DNA of 64,000 nucleotides from Shimia thalassica (GTDB lineage: Bacteria; Pseudomonadota; Alphaproteobacteria; Rhodobacterales; Rhodobacteraceae), in the NCBI RefSeq assembly GCF_001458215.1, contig NZ_CYTW01000002.1:372001-436000 (forward strand), written 5' to 3'. The notes under the pieces are model-generated. The model was not told the DNA's origin and did not search any database. It worked only from the letters and a program-made list of their open reading frames with translations. A program made the position numbers and the translations under genes. Every line of letters starts with the position of its first letter. Positions within the stretch are counted from its first letter, which is position 1. This document shows positions 17,695 through 26,922 of the stretch, one piece after another.

Positions 17695-20432
17695 GCGGCC
17701 CCCACCTTGGTTGTCATCTTTGTGTAGAGGTCGAACAGCTTTTCCAGCCGTTCGGTATCATTGCGGAAACGGCGGCCGATGTAGATGCGCTCCAGGACTT
17801 CGTCGTTGCGGTCATGGGCGGCACGCAGGTTGTCTGGCATTTTTTCAGGGTCATAGAGCTCAGCAATAGTTGCCGGAAAATGCGCCTCGCGGGCCAGCAG
17901 GATATCCTCAGCACAGCGGGTTAGGTCATCTTTGTTTTTCTGGGTGAGTTTGGGGACGGGGAATGTGTTCCAGCCGAGTGTGTTGGAGTAGGAAAAGTCG
18001 GTTCTCATTCGAACGCAAACTGCCCCGATCCATACCCAGTGCAGTCTTGATGCAACCAGTGACAGGTTCCAGATTTCCGTATCGCACATGGTAAAGTTTC
18101 TATCCCCAACGATAGTACTTTCGTCATAGAAGCCGACCGGAAGATACTCTCGGTTCTCTGAACTAACACGAGGCACCACGACGCAATTCTCTTTGCTTAT
18201 ACCTTGGATTTGCCGAAACTTATGCGCGTACTTTGCATAGTCTCGTGTCGAACTAGCCTTGCTGTCAAGCCGCATTTTTCGAACGCTCTCGATGCGATTT
18301 TCGATGTCTGGTATAGTAAGGGCGTCAACTAAATCCTCATCCTCGATCCAAATGCAAAAGCGCGACAGCCCTCTAATCAACTCTTGAGCGCCGATGAATT
18401 TTTTGACAAATTTTTCGGCCTTGCTTGATGAAGCCAAAAGGAGAGACTTTTCATCCGAATTCAGAAGTAAATGACCACCGTCTGTAGGCATATTGCCTCG
18501 TATCATGAACCCTCTTTTATCTAGCGCATTGGTCAGGGGCTTTACGATGATTTTGGGTCCAGAAATTAGGTAAGCGTTAATGCTGGAAACAACTTGAACA
18601 CTTGTTTCTCCAGACTTGTCCTCATGAAACAGAGTTTTGCTGGTCGATGGCAGGGGTGATAGCCCCACGATCACCACTGTCACTCCAGCATTTTTGCTGG
18701 CCAGATTTGCCCACTTAAACGACGTTCGAGCAAAGTTAATGTCAACTCCGGCTTCATAAAGTATAGGCCAAACAATTGGTACTTGCTCACCTTGACAAAT
18801 AGAATTGGTGCTAACAAATGCAAACGCACCTGTGGAATGATTCAGAAAATCCGCTGCGAGTTTAAACCAGCATGCTACTAGGTCTAATGACCGCCACGTT
18901 TTTGTATGGGTTTCAAAAACATTTCTTACATCAGATTTTTGCGATTCAGTCTGCTTTGAACTGCCCACATAAGGGGGATTTCCGCAGATATAGGTTTCCC
19001 CTCCTTCATTCTCGAAATCGATCTCAGCCTGATCCAATGGTGTGTTGAATAGGTCATCCCCTTTGAGTTTCACCTTTGCCCCTGTTGGAGGGCAGACACT
19101 CAACCAATCCAAACGCAAGGCATTGCCGCACGTGATCCAGTTCATCGCATTCAATGGTAGGAATTCGGCCAAGGCTTCTTTCTGACCACGGTACAGTTGA
19201 TCGCATTGGAACTCGGCAATGATCAGGGCAAGGCGTGCAATCTCGGCCGGAAACTCCCGTAGCTCGATCCCGCGAAAATTGGTCAGCTTTATCTCGGTGC
19301 GGGCATCGTCTTCGCCACGACGTTTGTTGATCTCAAACTCAAGGACACGTATTTCTTTGTAAGCAATGACCAAGAAGTTTCCCGATCCGCAAGCAGGGTC
19401 AAACACCCGGATTTTGGCCATGCGATCACGAAGGTTTTTGAGCTTTGCACGATTGTCACCGGCCTCTTCCAGCCTGGTTCGTAGGTCATCCAAAAACAGC
19501 GGGTTTAGAACCTTCAGGATATTGGGAACAGAGGTGTAGTGCATCCCCAAGGACCCACGCTCTTCATCATCGGCCACAGCCTGGATCATGGATCCAAAGA
19601 TATCTGGATTGATCTTGGTCCAATCCAAAGACCCGATATGCATCAGGTACGAACGTGCAATCTTACTGAACACAGGCACATCAGTGCTGCCCGAGAAGAG
19701 ACCACCATTCACATATGGGAACACCTGAGCCCACCGTGGAAGGCTGGCATTGTTCTTGGTGTTCATCGCCTCGAAGAGGGTGCTGATGATCTCATGTGTG
19801 TTCGATGAATCTGAAGTACTCATCTTTGTAATAGTGTCAGTGAACAAGTTTTCTCCACTGAAGATCTCAGTGTCTTCAGCAAAAAAGCAGAAAATCAGAC
19901 GAGCCATAAAATGGTTCATTTCTGATCGGCGTTCGTTGGTGCCCCAATCAGGGTTGTGCTTTAGCAGTTCTACATACAGCCGGTTCAGGCGACTGGTCGC
20001 CCGAATATCAAAGGCACTTTCGCGGATCTGTTTAACTGTGCTGATACCGGCAAGGGGTAGGAAGAATCCGAAATGATCGGGGAAGTCTTTGTATTCACAG
20101 GCGACAACTTCGCCACTGGTCAAATCAGCGGACTGAAAATCTGCTCCATCAGTGACGACGACAAACTTTACCTTGCCCTTTTGTGTCGCAGAGCTGTTTT
20201 GAAGGGCTGTGAGCGTCTCTGTGACCCTTCCATGGGGGCACGTCGCAATATGGACGTTGTTACGCTGTAGGACGCCCCCTTGGTCCGACTTGTTGGTGTC
20301 ACCTTTCCGAAGGCGGTCTAAAGTGGCCTTCTTGGCTCCAAATGACTGAATGAACTGATATGGAAACTCATCCGCATCAAAGGGTTGCTCGGCCAATTCT
20401 GAAATGGCTTCTTCGATTTCAATGGCGTTCAT
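17691..20432 (-). CDS. MmeI-like class I adenine-N6 DNA methyltransferase
   Basis: 913 residues with the MmeI-type order: N-terminal domain (about 1-130), helical spacer (about 140-320), methyltransferase with SAM motif I DPACGSGNFL (about 342) and catalytic NPPY (about 482), a target-recognition region (about 600-780) and a C-terminal tail. In true MmeI-type enzymes the N-terminal domain carries a D...ExK nuclease. The equivalent place here reads VLQRNNVHIATCPHGRVTETLTAL, without acidic catalytic residues, so cleavage is probably done by another subunit. It is the first gene of the operon; ATGA overlap with the next gene. It likely marks host DNA and supplies specificity. Confidence 0.82.
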   Translation of the reverse strand: MNAIEIEEAISELAEQPFDADEFPYQFIQSFGAKKATLDRLRKGDTNKSDQGGVLQRNNVHIATCPHGRVTETLTALQNSSATQKGKVKFVVVTDGADFQSADLTSGEVVACEYKDFPDHFGFFLPLAGISTVKQIRESAFDIRATSRLNRLYVELLKHNPDWGTNERRSEMNHFMARLIFCFFAEDTEIFSGENLFTDTITKMSTSDSSNTHEIISTLFEAMNTKNNASLPRWAQVFPYVNGGLFSGSTDVPVFSKIARSYLMHIGSLDWTKINPDIFGSMIQAVADDEERGSLGMHYTSVPNILKVLNPLFLDDLRTRLEEAGDNRAKLKNLRDRMAKIRVFDPACGSGNFLVIAYKEIRVLEFEINKRRGEDDARTEIKLTNFRGIELREFPAEIARLALIIAEFQCDQLYRGQKEALAEFLPLNAMNWITCGNALRLDWLSVCPPTGAKVKLKGDDLFNTPLDQAEIDFENEGGETYICGNPPYVGSSKQTESQKSDVRNVFETHTKTWRSLDLVACWFKLAADFLNHSTGAFAFVSTNSICQGEQVPIVWPILYEAGVDINFARTSFKWANLASKNAGVTVVIVGLSPLPSTSKTLFHEDKSGETSVQVVSSINAYLISGPKIIVKPLTNALDKRGFMIRGNMPTDGGHLLLNSDEKSLLLASSSKAEKFVKKFIGAQELIRGLSRFCIWIEDEDLVDALTIPDIENRIESVRKMRLDSKASSTRDYAKYAHKFRQIQGISKENCVVVPRVSSENREYLPVGFYDESTIVGDRNFTMCDTEIWNLSLVASRLHWVWIGAVCVRMRTDFSYSNTLGWNTFPVPKLTQKNKDDLTRCAEDILLAREAHFPATIAELYDPEKMPDNLRAAHDRNDEVLERIYIGRRFRNDTERLEKLFDLYTKMTTKVGAA

Positions 20433-20827
20433 TGCTCGTCCTCGTTGCGTTATCTAGCGGTCTAGATTTGTCTGCTGTTTTGAGTCTGCTCTCAACTTGT
20501 AGCATTCACTCTCCGACCCAAGCATTCAACCTAAGAACCCAAAGCAAATAAACTTTCTGGGAGGGTAATCTCCCCATTTTCAGTTGGGGCTAGCCATAGA
20601 GTTCACGCGGCCTTTTTACTGCAATCAAACCTAATCTATATATTCCGGTGGCCAAATCAGTTTGGTTGGCTTTGGGTCATCGGTGTTTTTTTGCTCGCAA
20701 ACCTACACTTGTTTTGCGCAATGCTACTTCTCAACTTGCCACCCGAAGGATTGTTGTTAGCGGTGAAGACCTATCCGCTTTTCACACGAGCAAGGGTCGG
20801 CCTTAGCCGACTTTGGCGAGATTATCA
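20433..20827. promoter_or_regulatory. Upstream region of the defence operon with repeated AGCATTCA
   Basis: 395 bp without a gene. AGCATTCA occurs at 20501-20508 and again at 20521-20528, exactly 20 bp apart (about two helical turns), 69-96 bp before the methyltransferase start. The core AATGCT appears once more inverted at 20720-20725. A small GTCGGC-CTTA-GCCGAC hairpin lies near 20796-20811, beyond the stop of the PHP-ATPase gene. The region should hold the operon promoter; no convincing -35/-10 pair was identified. Confidence 0.4.
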
Positions 20828-23821
20828 CTAGATTTGGTACTTGAGCCGTCGCTGTACGAAAGCGGGTTTCGTTCCTTCAAGAACTTTCACTACATTTGCA
20901 TTGGTTCGAGGTTCTTCGATAGCACCAGATTCGTAAGAAAACTTGTAGTTCTTGTGCTTTTGTAGCTGCACATAGATGATCTGTTCGGCGTCCGCCCCGA
21001 CAGCCAGGTTGGGATTGTGTGTCACGAGTACGACCTGGCGGTTCTTTTTTGCGGTACGGATACACTTGGCAAGGACAGAGAAGATACTGTCGTTATCTAG
21101 GTTGTCTTCAGCCTGATCGATAATGAGAGGCGTGTTTTCCATGTCCAAATGGAGATAGAATACAAGTAGAAGAAGACCTTTCTCTCCCGGTGAGAGTTGA
21201 GTGAGGTTTTTGTTTCCAAGCCGAAGTTCGTACATCGTTTCTATGAAATCGAGTGAAAACAGGAAGTCACAGAATTCCTTGCCCGTTTTGTTTTGCCTGA
21301 TTTGCTTGGCAACGTCATGTTCCTCGACTTTTTGGAGGACCGTCTCGCAAAAACTGTAGACTGACTCAAAATCCCCCCAGTCCACTTCGGATACGAATTC
21401 TCGAAGGGCCTTTTCACCATCTGCCTGGAATGGCCCCCGAACCGCCTTGCTGATATACTCGAAAAACAGGTCGGAAAAGTTGGAAGTAAGGACAAAGGAT
21501 GCTTCAAGGCTCACATGGAAATTGTCTTCCTTAAAGATGCTTAGCTTGTCCTCGACGCTTTGCTTGAGCTCAGTGTAGAATGAGAGAACCAATTCTTTTG
21601 CCCTAAAAATGCTCTTCGAAATGGCCTTCCGCTCAGTCTCTAGCGCTGAAATCTCAGTTTCGAGCTCTTCCTCAATGTATGCGATCTGGTTTTTCGTATG
21701 ACGGATCGTTTTGGGGGCGGGCTGCTCCTCATCCCCGAGAAGAGTAGTCTTTTGCTTTTCGAGCTCAGCTATCTTGTGGAGATAGGACTGATACCGCTTA
21801 CCGGGAGCACTCAGTTGTTCTCTGAAGGAGGAAATCTTCTGTTTCAGCGCCTCCATCACCGAGTTAACGTCAGGGATGCTGTCGTAGTCACTCGCTTTCC
21901 CAAACCCTTGGTCCTCGGGGAACTGAAGCTTACTGTCTACCGAAAGTGCAGCGATTTCACCCTTGATCGAACTGTTAAGCTGAATGAGCGATGAGGTGTC
22001 GAAGCTGAGAGTGATGATTTCATCTGCGTTGAGACCAAGTTCCTTGCAAAGGGCAACGATACTCTCTTTTTCGCTTTGGACATAAACCCTTAGTTCAGTG
22101 AGCTTAATGGTGACGCGCTTGAGCTTTTCTGAGCGCTCTTTCGCATTTGCAAGTTGCCCGGTCAGTTCCTTTCTTCGCGCCTCAAGTTCAACAAGCAACG
22201 CGCTAAACGCTTCTATCTCCCTGCTGATAGCTTGCTGTTTGGGGCTTTCTTCTGAAGGCTTTTGGACCTCAGCCGGTGTGGAGGCTTCTAGCGCTTTGAA
22301 TTCGGTCTTGAGCTTTTCAAGCTCCCTTTGCAGTGTGTCCTTGAATTCTGGCTGACTGCGGCTCTTTAGTTCGTCCAGCCGATGATGTAGCTCACGAAGC
22401 TTCTGTTTTAGGTCGCTAACCTTGTCTCGGCTCTCTTGGGTTTTGAGCTCTTCGAGTTCCTTGAAGCTGCTCTGGTTTAGACGGTCGGTCTCCTCAACAT
22501 GTGAAAACACAACGTTTTCGATCTCGGTCTGAAACTGGCGAACTTCTTGAATCTCATTGGTCAGCGTTTCAAAGTAGTTCTGAGGGAGGTATTTAACCTT
22601 TTCAGGGTCTGTGAACCGAACGCCCTCGCTGAGGTTCTTTGAAACTGAATTTCCATCCGCCCAAGTGAGCGTTGCATCGAAGTTTTCTGCGTATCCTCGC
22701 TGTTTGAATTTTTTGTTTCCGCGAGAATTTGCAAGGAACGAAAAGCTATCTTCTGCTCGGGAATCTCCTAGAAGTCCGAGAATGTCGGCTAGAGCGCTTT
22801 TTCCACTTCCTTTGTTCCCAATGACAGCTGTGAGCTCGGGATTGAGCGGAACATCGACCTTCTTGAACCACAATCCATTCTCGTTTCCGTAGGTCGGAAC
22901 TTTTTCTATTCTCAAATGATCAATGAACTTCGTTGCCTCTGAGCTCCTCCGCTGCAAAACAGGAGGTTTCTCTCCGATAAACACCCGAGCTTCTGGCTCA
23001 AAGAGCGTTTGCTTTAGGCCTTCAAAGCTGGGGTTCGCCTTGATCCAGGTCGCTTCAAAGCCGGTGACATCTCCGCTGAGACGCTCTAGGTCATCAAAGC
23101 TGTGAGCATCACTAGCATCAAAAACGGGCTTTTTCTTTGCCTCGCCTTCTTCGTATCGCTCGGCATCCAAGAAATACCCGGTGCTGTCGCTGCCACCAAA
23201 GAAGCCATGCGCTGTCTTATCGATTTCTTCAGCAATGCTGATTTTTCGCGGTGAACCCGTATCCTGCGACTTCATCCCGTCATTCTTTGCAGGAAATATC
23301 AGGAGATAGGGTTTCGCGTCACCAAAGGTCTTTGTCAGTGCGTCCCGAATACCTTTGAGGCTCACTGTTGCCTGATCGTAATTTCCCTTGGAGGCGAGAT
23401 CAGCACAGGAAACTTCGACACCGTTTCCATCAGTGAGATGAGTTTTGAGATTTTGAAGAAATGCCGCAATCTTTTCCTGGGGGCAAACGTCCGAATTGTT
23501 GTCAAAAACAACATGCATGTCAGGGCTGTTGCCTTCTTTTCCGATAGCATCAGAAAGACGGAGTTCAATATTAGGAAAGAACACCTTTTTCCCATCTGGG
23601 AAACGCTCATGGTACTTCTCGACGGCAAGGAAGTAGTTTTCGCAGCAAAAATAGTCAGTGAGACCAAAGACCTGAACATCCGAGTCTTCGAGGGCGTCCA
23701 AGTAGGTATCCCATGCGTCCCCATCTTTGGTTTTTTAATCGTTTGCCAACTTGGTTTCAGGAGTATGGAGATGGAGGTCCCAACGTCGCCAAAGGGATAC
23801 TTGCTTAGAATTGGCTGTCAT
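20828..23821 (-). pseudogene. TrlF/Ppl-like PHP-SMC ATPase, broken by an in-frame stop
   Basis: A long open frame encodes a TrlF-family protein: PHP phosphoesterase-like N-terminus, long coiled coils (about 380-760 of the full frame) and an SMC/RecN-like ATPase with Walker A AVIGNKGSGKSALAD, signature LSPGEKGLLLLVF and Walker B PLIIDQAEDNLDN. The natural start is ATG 23821, giving MTANSKQVSLWRRWDLHLHT and on to LAND, then TAA at 23737-23735, then KTKDGDAWDTYLDALEDSD in the same frame. The stop therefore splits the PHP domain after its HxH motif. Restart at TTG 23701 would give 957 residues lacking HxH. PHP-SMC proteins are reported as anti-phage factors. Either the gene is inactive, or the base is a sequencing error. 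Confidence 0.8.
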
Positions 23822-24075
23822 ATTCTATCTACCCAAAAAATGCTTTTCTACTATCCGAGCTGCAATCTATCCGATGGACTATGGAATTCAATCCCGCTTT
23901 AGTTGCATTTTGGGTATTCGCGCACGAAACATTTGAGGAAGGGTTCTAGATGCTTATCAAAAAACCAAGGTCGTCTTACTGAACTTTGCAAAGTCCGTCT
24001 CTGTGCAGAACTGCCATTGGTGATATGTCATGATGTTGAGGCAAGGGGACAAAACAAAAGATAAACATAAGAAAA

Positions 24076-24120
24076 GGGGCTTTGCCCCCGTCGCCTCCGT
24101 CGCCTCCCCCAGGATATTTT
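24076..24120 (+). repeat. REP-like palindromic element
   Basis: GGGGC-TTT-GCCCC stem at 24076-24088, followed by GTCGCCTCC, repeated imperfectly, and CCCCCAGGATATTTT. A similar composition (palindromic G/C blocks joined to GGAGTATTTGAAGAACA on the minus strand) occurs at 38173-38236, so these look like members of one dispersed intergenic family. Confidence 0.4.
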
Positions 24121-24232
24121 CAGAACATTGAAAATGCTGATTTAATTAGTTTTTCTTTGACCGAAGTGCCCTTTACTGCTATCGGTTTCTTGCGGAACAG
24201 GGAGGGATCCCGATGGCCGTGAACGTTGAAAG

Positions 24233-24259
24233 CGGCGAGGGGAATCCTCGCCGTTTTTT
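24233..24259 (+). terminator. Strong plus-strand terminator without an obvious gene
   Basis: CGGCGAGG-GGAAT-CCTCGCCG followed by six T. Orientation is plus; on the minus strand the A-run precedes the stem, so it is not a good terminator for the RecD2-like gene ending at 24272. Confidence 0.7.
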
Positions 24260-24271
24260 CTTGGTTCCCGC

Positions 24272-26452
24272 TCAAAAATGGTTAAGCAAGTTCACAGTTC
24301 GCGTGCTGGCAAGTGACCCACGTTCAATAGCACGCTGAATGATCTCCTGATCAGGACAGCATACAACAAGGTTTTGCCGTGCTCGGGTTGCCCCAGTATA
24401 CAGTAATGTCTTGTCCAGCATCCTTTCGACTGCGCGAGATGCAGGAAGGGCCAGAATGACATTTTCCCACTGGGATCCTTGGCTTTTGTGGATCGTTATC
24501 GCAAACCCAAGTTCCAGTTTAGAAATGACTTCATCTGTCAGTTGGATTTCATCCCCGTCAATTATTGCTAGACCGTGGCTGCCGTCTAGTGGCTCATCGT
24601 AGGCTCTTGAAATTGTCCCCAGGAAACCGTTTCTGAGGCCAAGCGCGTAGTCGTTTTTGGTGACGAGTATAGCATCGCCTTCATGTAGCCGGCTCCCTTT
24701 GTCGGTGACAAAGTGCTGTAAGTTTCCGTCTTCGTCAGGGTATTGGATGCCCCTTCGGCAACTCCCGTAACCGGCTTGGATCACCTTGTTGATGTTTGTG
24801 ACTCCATCAATTCCCATGTCGGTTGGACACAAAACGATGCAGTCGTCGCGACCACCCAAATTCTCAAAAAGTTCTTTGATAGTGGTGGGATCCGTGGTCC
24901 CAAGGATAACGCAATCTGCTTTTGGTGATTCTGCGAAGGTTGGTAGCCGACAAGTGGTCTCCGAGTTGCGGACGGCGGTGGCAAATCTATGTATGCCGCT
25001 ATCTTCTCCCTGCCTCTTTACCGCTCTTAAATGAAATCTCGGGATGTCAGATTCCATAATTGCGTGAAAAACGAGGCCCATGCCAACTGGCGGCAATTGC
25101 TCGACGTCACCGACGAAAATGTACCGCGTGGCGCTGGGGAGGAGTGACATCAGATTGTACATGGAGACAATGTCGACCATGCTTGCTTCATCGATAACGA
25201 CTATCAGTTGATCAGGTCGTCGCTCTGGCGCCATTCTCTTCAGTTCGATAATATACTTTGAGATAGTATGTGCGGGCCGATTGGTCGCCTCTGACATTCT
25301 GGAAGCCGCTCGACCTGAGAGCGCTAGCTGAACTACTTCGGAACCCAAACTGACTTTGTCGATAATGGAGAGTACGGCATTCAGAATGGTCGTCTTACCT
25401 GTGCCTGCACCGCCCGACATAGCGCAAACTTTCGACTTAACCGCTCCGATAACCGCCTGTCGCTGCTCGCTAGTCAGTTCGAAAGAAATGCCAGCTTCGA
25501 ACCTAGTCAAAAAGACAGAAATCTCTCGGTCAGAAAGTGCCGTTTCCCAGCCAGCCAGAAGTGATCCTGCGCCATTGGGCCGGTTGAATGCCGACTTCAA
25601 CGTATGAGCGACGAAGTGTTCCAACAAAAACGGACCTTCCAATTGGAGTCCTGCCGGTGTTTGGGCCAACACTCTACGATCAGCAGCTGATTTTAGAATG
25701 GCTTGAGGATTAAGCCTCCTCCGGTTTGCCTCAGCGTGAAATGTTGAAACAGGTATTGCCGTCGAGCCAGTCTTCCGCGTGTATTTCTGGACAATATCCC
25801 TTACTTGAGCAGCTTGATAAACGTTGCTGGTTCTGGATATTCCTATGCTTTCAGCAACTTCACAACATTTGTTGAACGGTACTCCAAACTGAAGCAATAC
25901 AAAGGGATCAGCTTCCAGGTATTCGACAGTTTTGTCTTTCCACATACCAGAGAGGCTGTGAGCTATTCTGGCTGGAAAGTTTTTCTCTGCCAGCCAATTG
26001 ATCGCTTCAAGCATTTCGTCTCTGGGAAACGTCTTCAAAATTTGGCGGGCAGCATTGCTGGGTATGCCAAGGTCTAGAAGTGCATCGAAATCTTCGTTCT
26101 CGATAAGATCTAGAAGGTTTGGATTCCGTGCAAGTCGCCCAGCTTTAACTTCACCGATGCCGTCAATGTTCTTCTGAAGCCACGTTTCGATTAGGCTCGT
26201 GTTGGGCTTTATCAATTCGGCTTCGTCGACGTCGATCCGATCTTCCGTGACGGTGTAGCCATTTACTTCGAAACTAGCCTCATTTTGGGGGCCGCTGATG
26301 CGCCAAACATTTCCTGGCGTTGCTACGTCTTTGACGGCCCGTGGGAAACGAACAGAGAGGCCCTTTGATGAGTGGATGATGAAACCCTCATCAGACAGCC
26401 TCTTGGCGCTTAGAAGGCCGTTCAGTCGCGCTTTATGAATTTGGACAAGCAC
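24272..26452 (-). CDS. RecD2-like SF1B DNA helicase
   Basis: 726 residues with GTG start. The N-terminal part has an OB-like and helix-hairpin-helix-like region (DGIGEVKAGRLARNPNLLDLI, about 95-115). The helicase core has Walker A MSGGAGTGKTTIL (about 345), LSGRAASRMSEAT, Walker B VVIDEASMVD, GDVEQLPPVGMG, and the C-terminal TIHKSQGSQWENVIL and LLYTGATRARQ motifs. This is the RecD/RecD2/TraI-type 5'-3' helicase layout without RecBC partners. It is the last gene of the recombinase operon, 8 bp after the GIY-YIG gene. It may process DNA during island transfer or act in defence. Confidence 0.85.
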   Translation of the reverse strand: MLVQIHKARLNGLLSAKRLSDEGFIIHSSKGLSVRFPRAVKDVATPGNVWRISGPQNEASFEVNGYTVTEDRIDVDEAELIKPNTSLIETWLQKNIDGIGEVKAGRLARNPNLLDLIENEDFDALLDLGIPSNAARQILKTFPRDEMLEAINWLAEKNFPARIAHSLSGMWKDKTVEYLEADPFVLLQFGVPFNKCCEVAESIGISRTSNVYQAAQVRDIVQKYTRKTGSTAIPVSTFHAEANRRRLNPQAILKSAADRRVLAQTPAGLQLEGPFLLEHFVAHTLKSAFNRPNGAGSLLAGWETALSDREISVFLTRFEAGISFELTSEQRQAVIGAVKSKVCAMSGGAGTGKTTILNAVLSIIDKVSLGSEVVQLALSGRAASRMSEATNRPAHTISKYIIELKRMAPERRPDQLIVVIDEASMVDIVSMYNLMSLLPSATRYIFVGDVEQLPPVGMGLVFHAIMESDIPRFHLRAVKRQGEDSGIHRFATAVRNSETTCRLPTFAESPKADCVILGTTDPTTIKELFENLGGRDDCIVLCPTDMGIDGVTNINKVIQAGYGSCRRGIQYPDEDGNLQHFVTDKGSRLHEGDAILVTKNDYALGLRNGFLGTISRAYDEPLDGSHGLAIIDGDEIQLTDEVISKLELGFAITIHKSQGSQWENVILALPASRAVERMLDKTLLYTGATRARQNLVVCCPDQEIIQRAIERGSLASTRTVNLLNHF

Positions 26453-26460
26453 TTAGTAAC

Positions 26461-26922
26461 CTAGATCTTACCGTGTTGACCAAAGGCAGGCTGCATCTGC
26501 TCTGCAAAACACGCTTCGATGATTTGTAATAGGTTGGGGTTGATGTCTGGGAACAAGTAAACATCGATTTCGTAATCGGCCGTGCCCCATTCATTTAGAC
26601 GAAGAGCGCTGGTTGTATCCGATGCTTTTACCAGATGTTCTGCCAGACGTTTGCGAATATCGTCCTTATGTCTGCCTACGTACAGAATATGGTTAGGTTT
26701 CTGGTTGAGAGGCGGGCAGTTTAAATTCTCATTGTTTTCACGATAAACATTGTACTCGTTAAAGGCTGCCTGAGGTTCCCCCTTGACCTGCTTGATTATG
26801 TAAACACCGCGACTGCCCTTAAGTTCTTCGGGAATGCCATGCTTGACGCTGAAAGTTATCGGCTTTGTCTGCTTTGAACTCTCAAGATCTCTAATGAGAA
26901 GGTCTATGAAATCCCAATTCAT
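26461..26922 (-). CDS. GIY-YIG domain protein of the recombinase operon
   Basis: 153 residues. GSRGVYIIKQVKG (GVY for GIY), then NHILYVGRHKDDIRKRLAEHL (YVG for YIG, followed by Arg), and IIEACFAEQMQPAFGQHG with a Glu at the expected catalytic place. It is close to a bare GIY-YIG nuclease domain. Its ATG overlaps the upstream stop (ATGA) and it is followed by the RecD2-like helicase, so the two may act together on DNA ends or branched intermediates. Confidence 0.7.
   Translation of the reverse strand: MNWDFIDLLIRDLESSKQTKPITFSVKHGIPEELKGSRGVYIIKQVKGEPQAAFNEYNVYRENNENLNCPPLNQKPNHILYVGRHKDDIRKRLAEHLVKASDTTSALRLNEWGTADYEIDVYLFPDINPNLLQIIEACFAEQMQPAFGQHGKI

Larger units (their letters stand above)
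23822..24271. other. Intergenic region between the two island operons
   Basis: 450 bp without an accepted gene. It holds a REP-like palindromic element at 24076-24120 and, on the plus strand, a strong hairpin with T-run at 24233-24259 even though no plus-strand gene lies upstream. A GGGAGGG-spaced ATG at 24213 opens a 41-codon frame through the hairpin, which I do not call as a gene. The plus-strand terminator suggests a small RNA or a decayed gene. Confidence 0.4.

Noticed and set aside
12839-20432. Assigning the defence operon to BREX, DISARM or type I R-M
   Set aside because: No PglZ, BrxC, DrmB, DrmC, HsdS or HsdR-like protein is seen; only the methyltransferase and helicase logic is shared.
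20828-23701. TTG 23701 as the true start of the PHP-SMC ATPase
   Set aside because: In-frame sequence upstream clearly continues the PHP domain with DLHLHTP before a single TAA, so the natural start is ATG 23821.
23700-23760. Frameshift in the A-rich stretch of the PHP-SMC ATPase gene
   Set aside because: Both sides of the stop are in the same frame, so a substitution explains it and no indel is needed.
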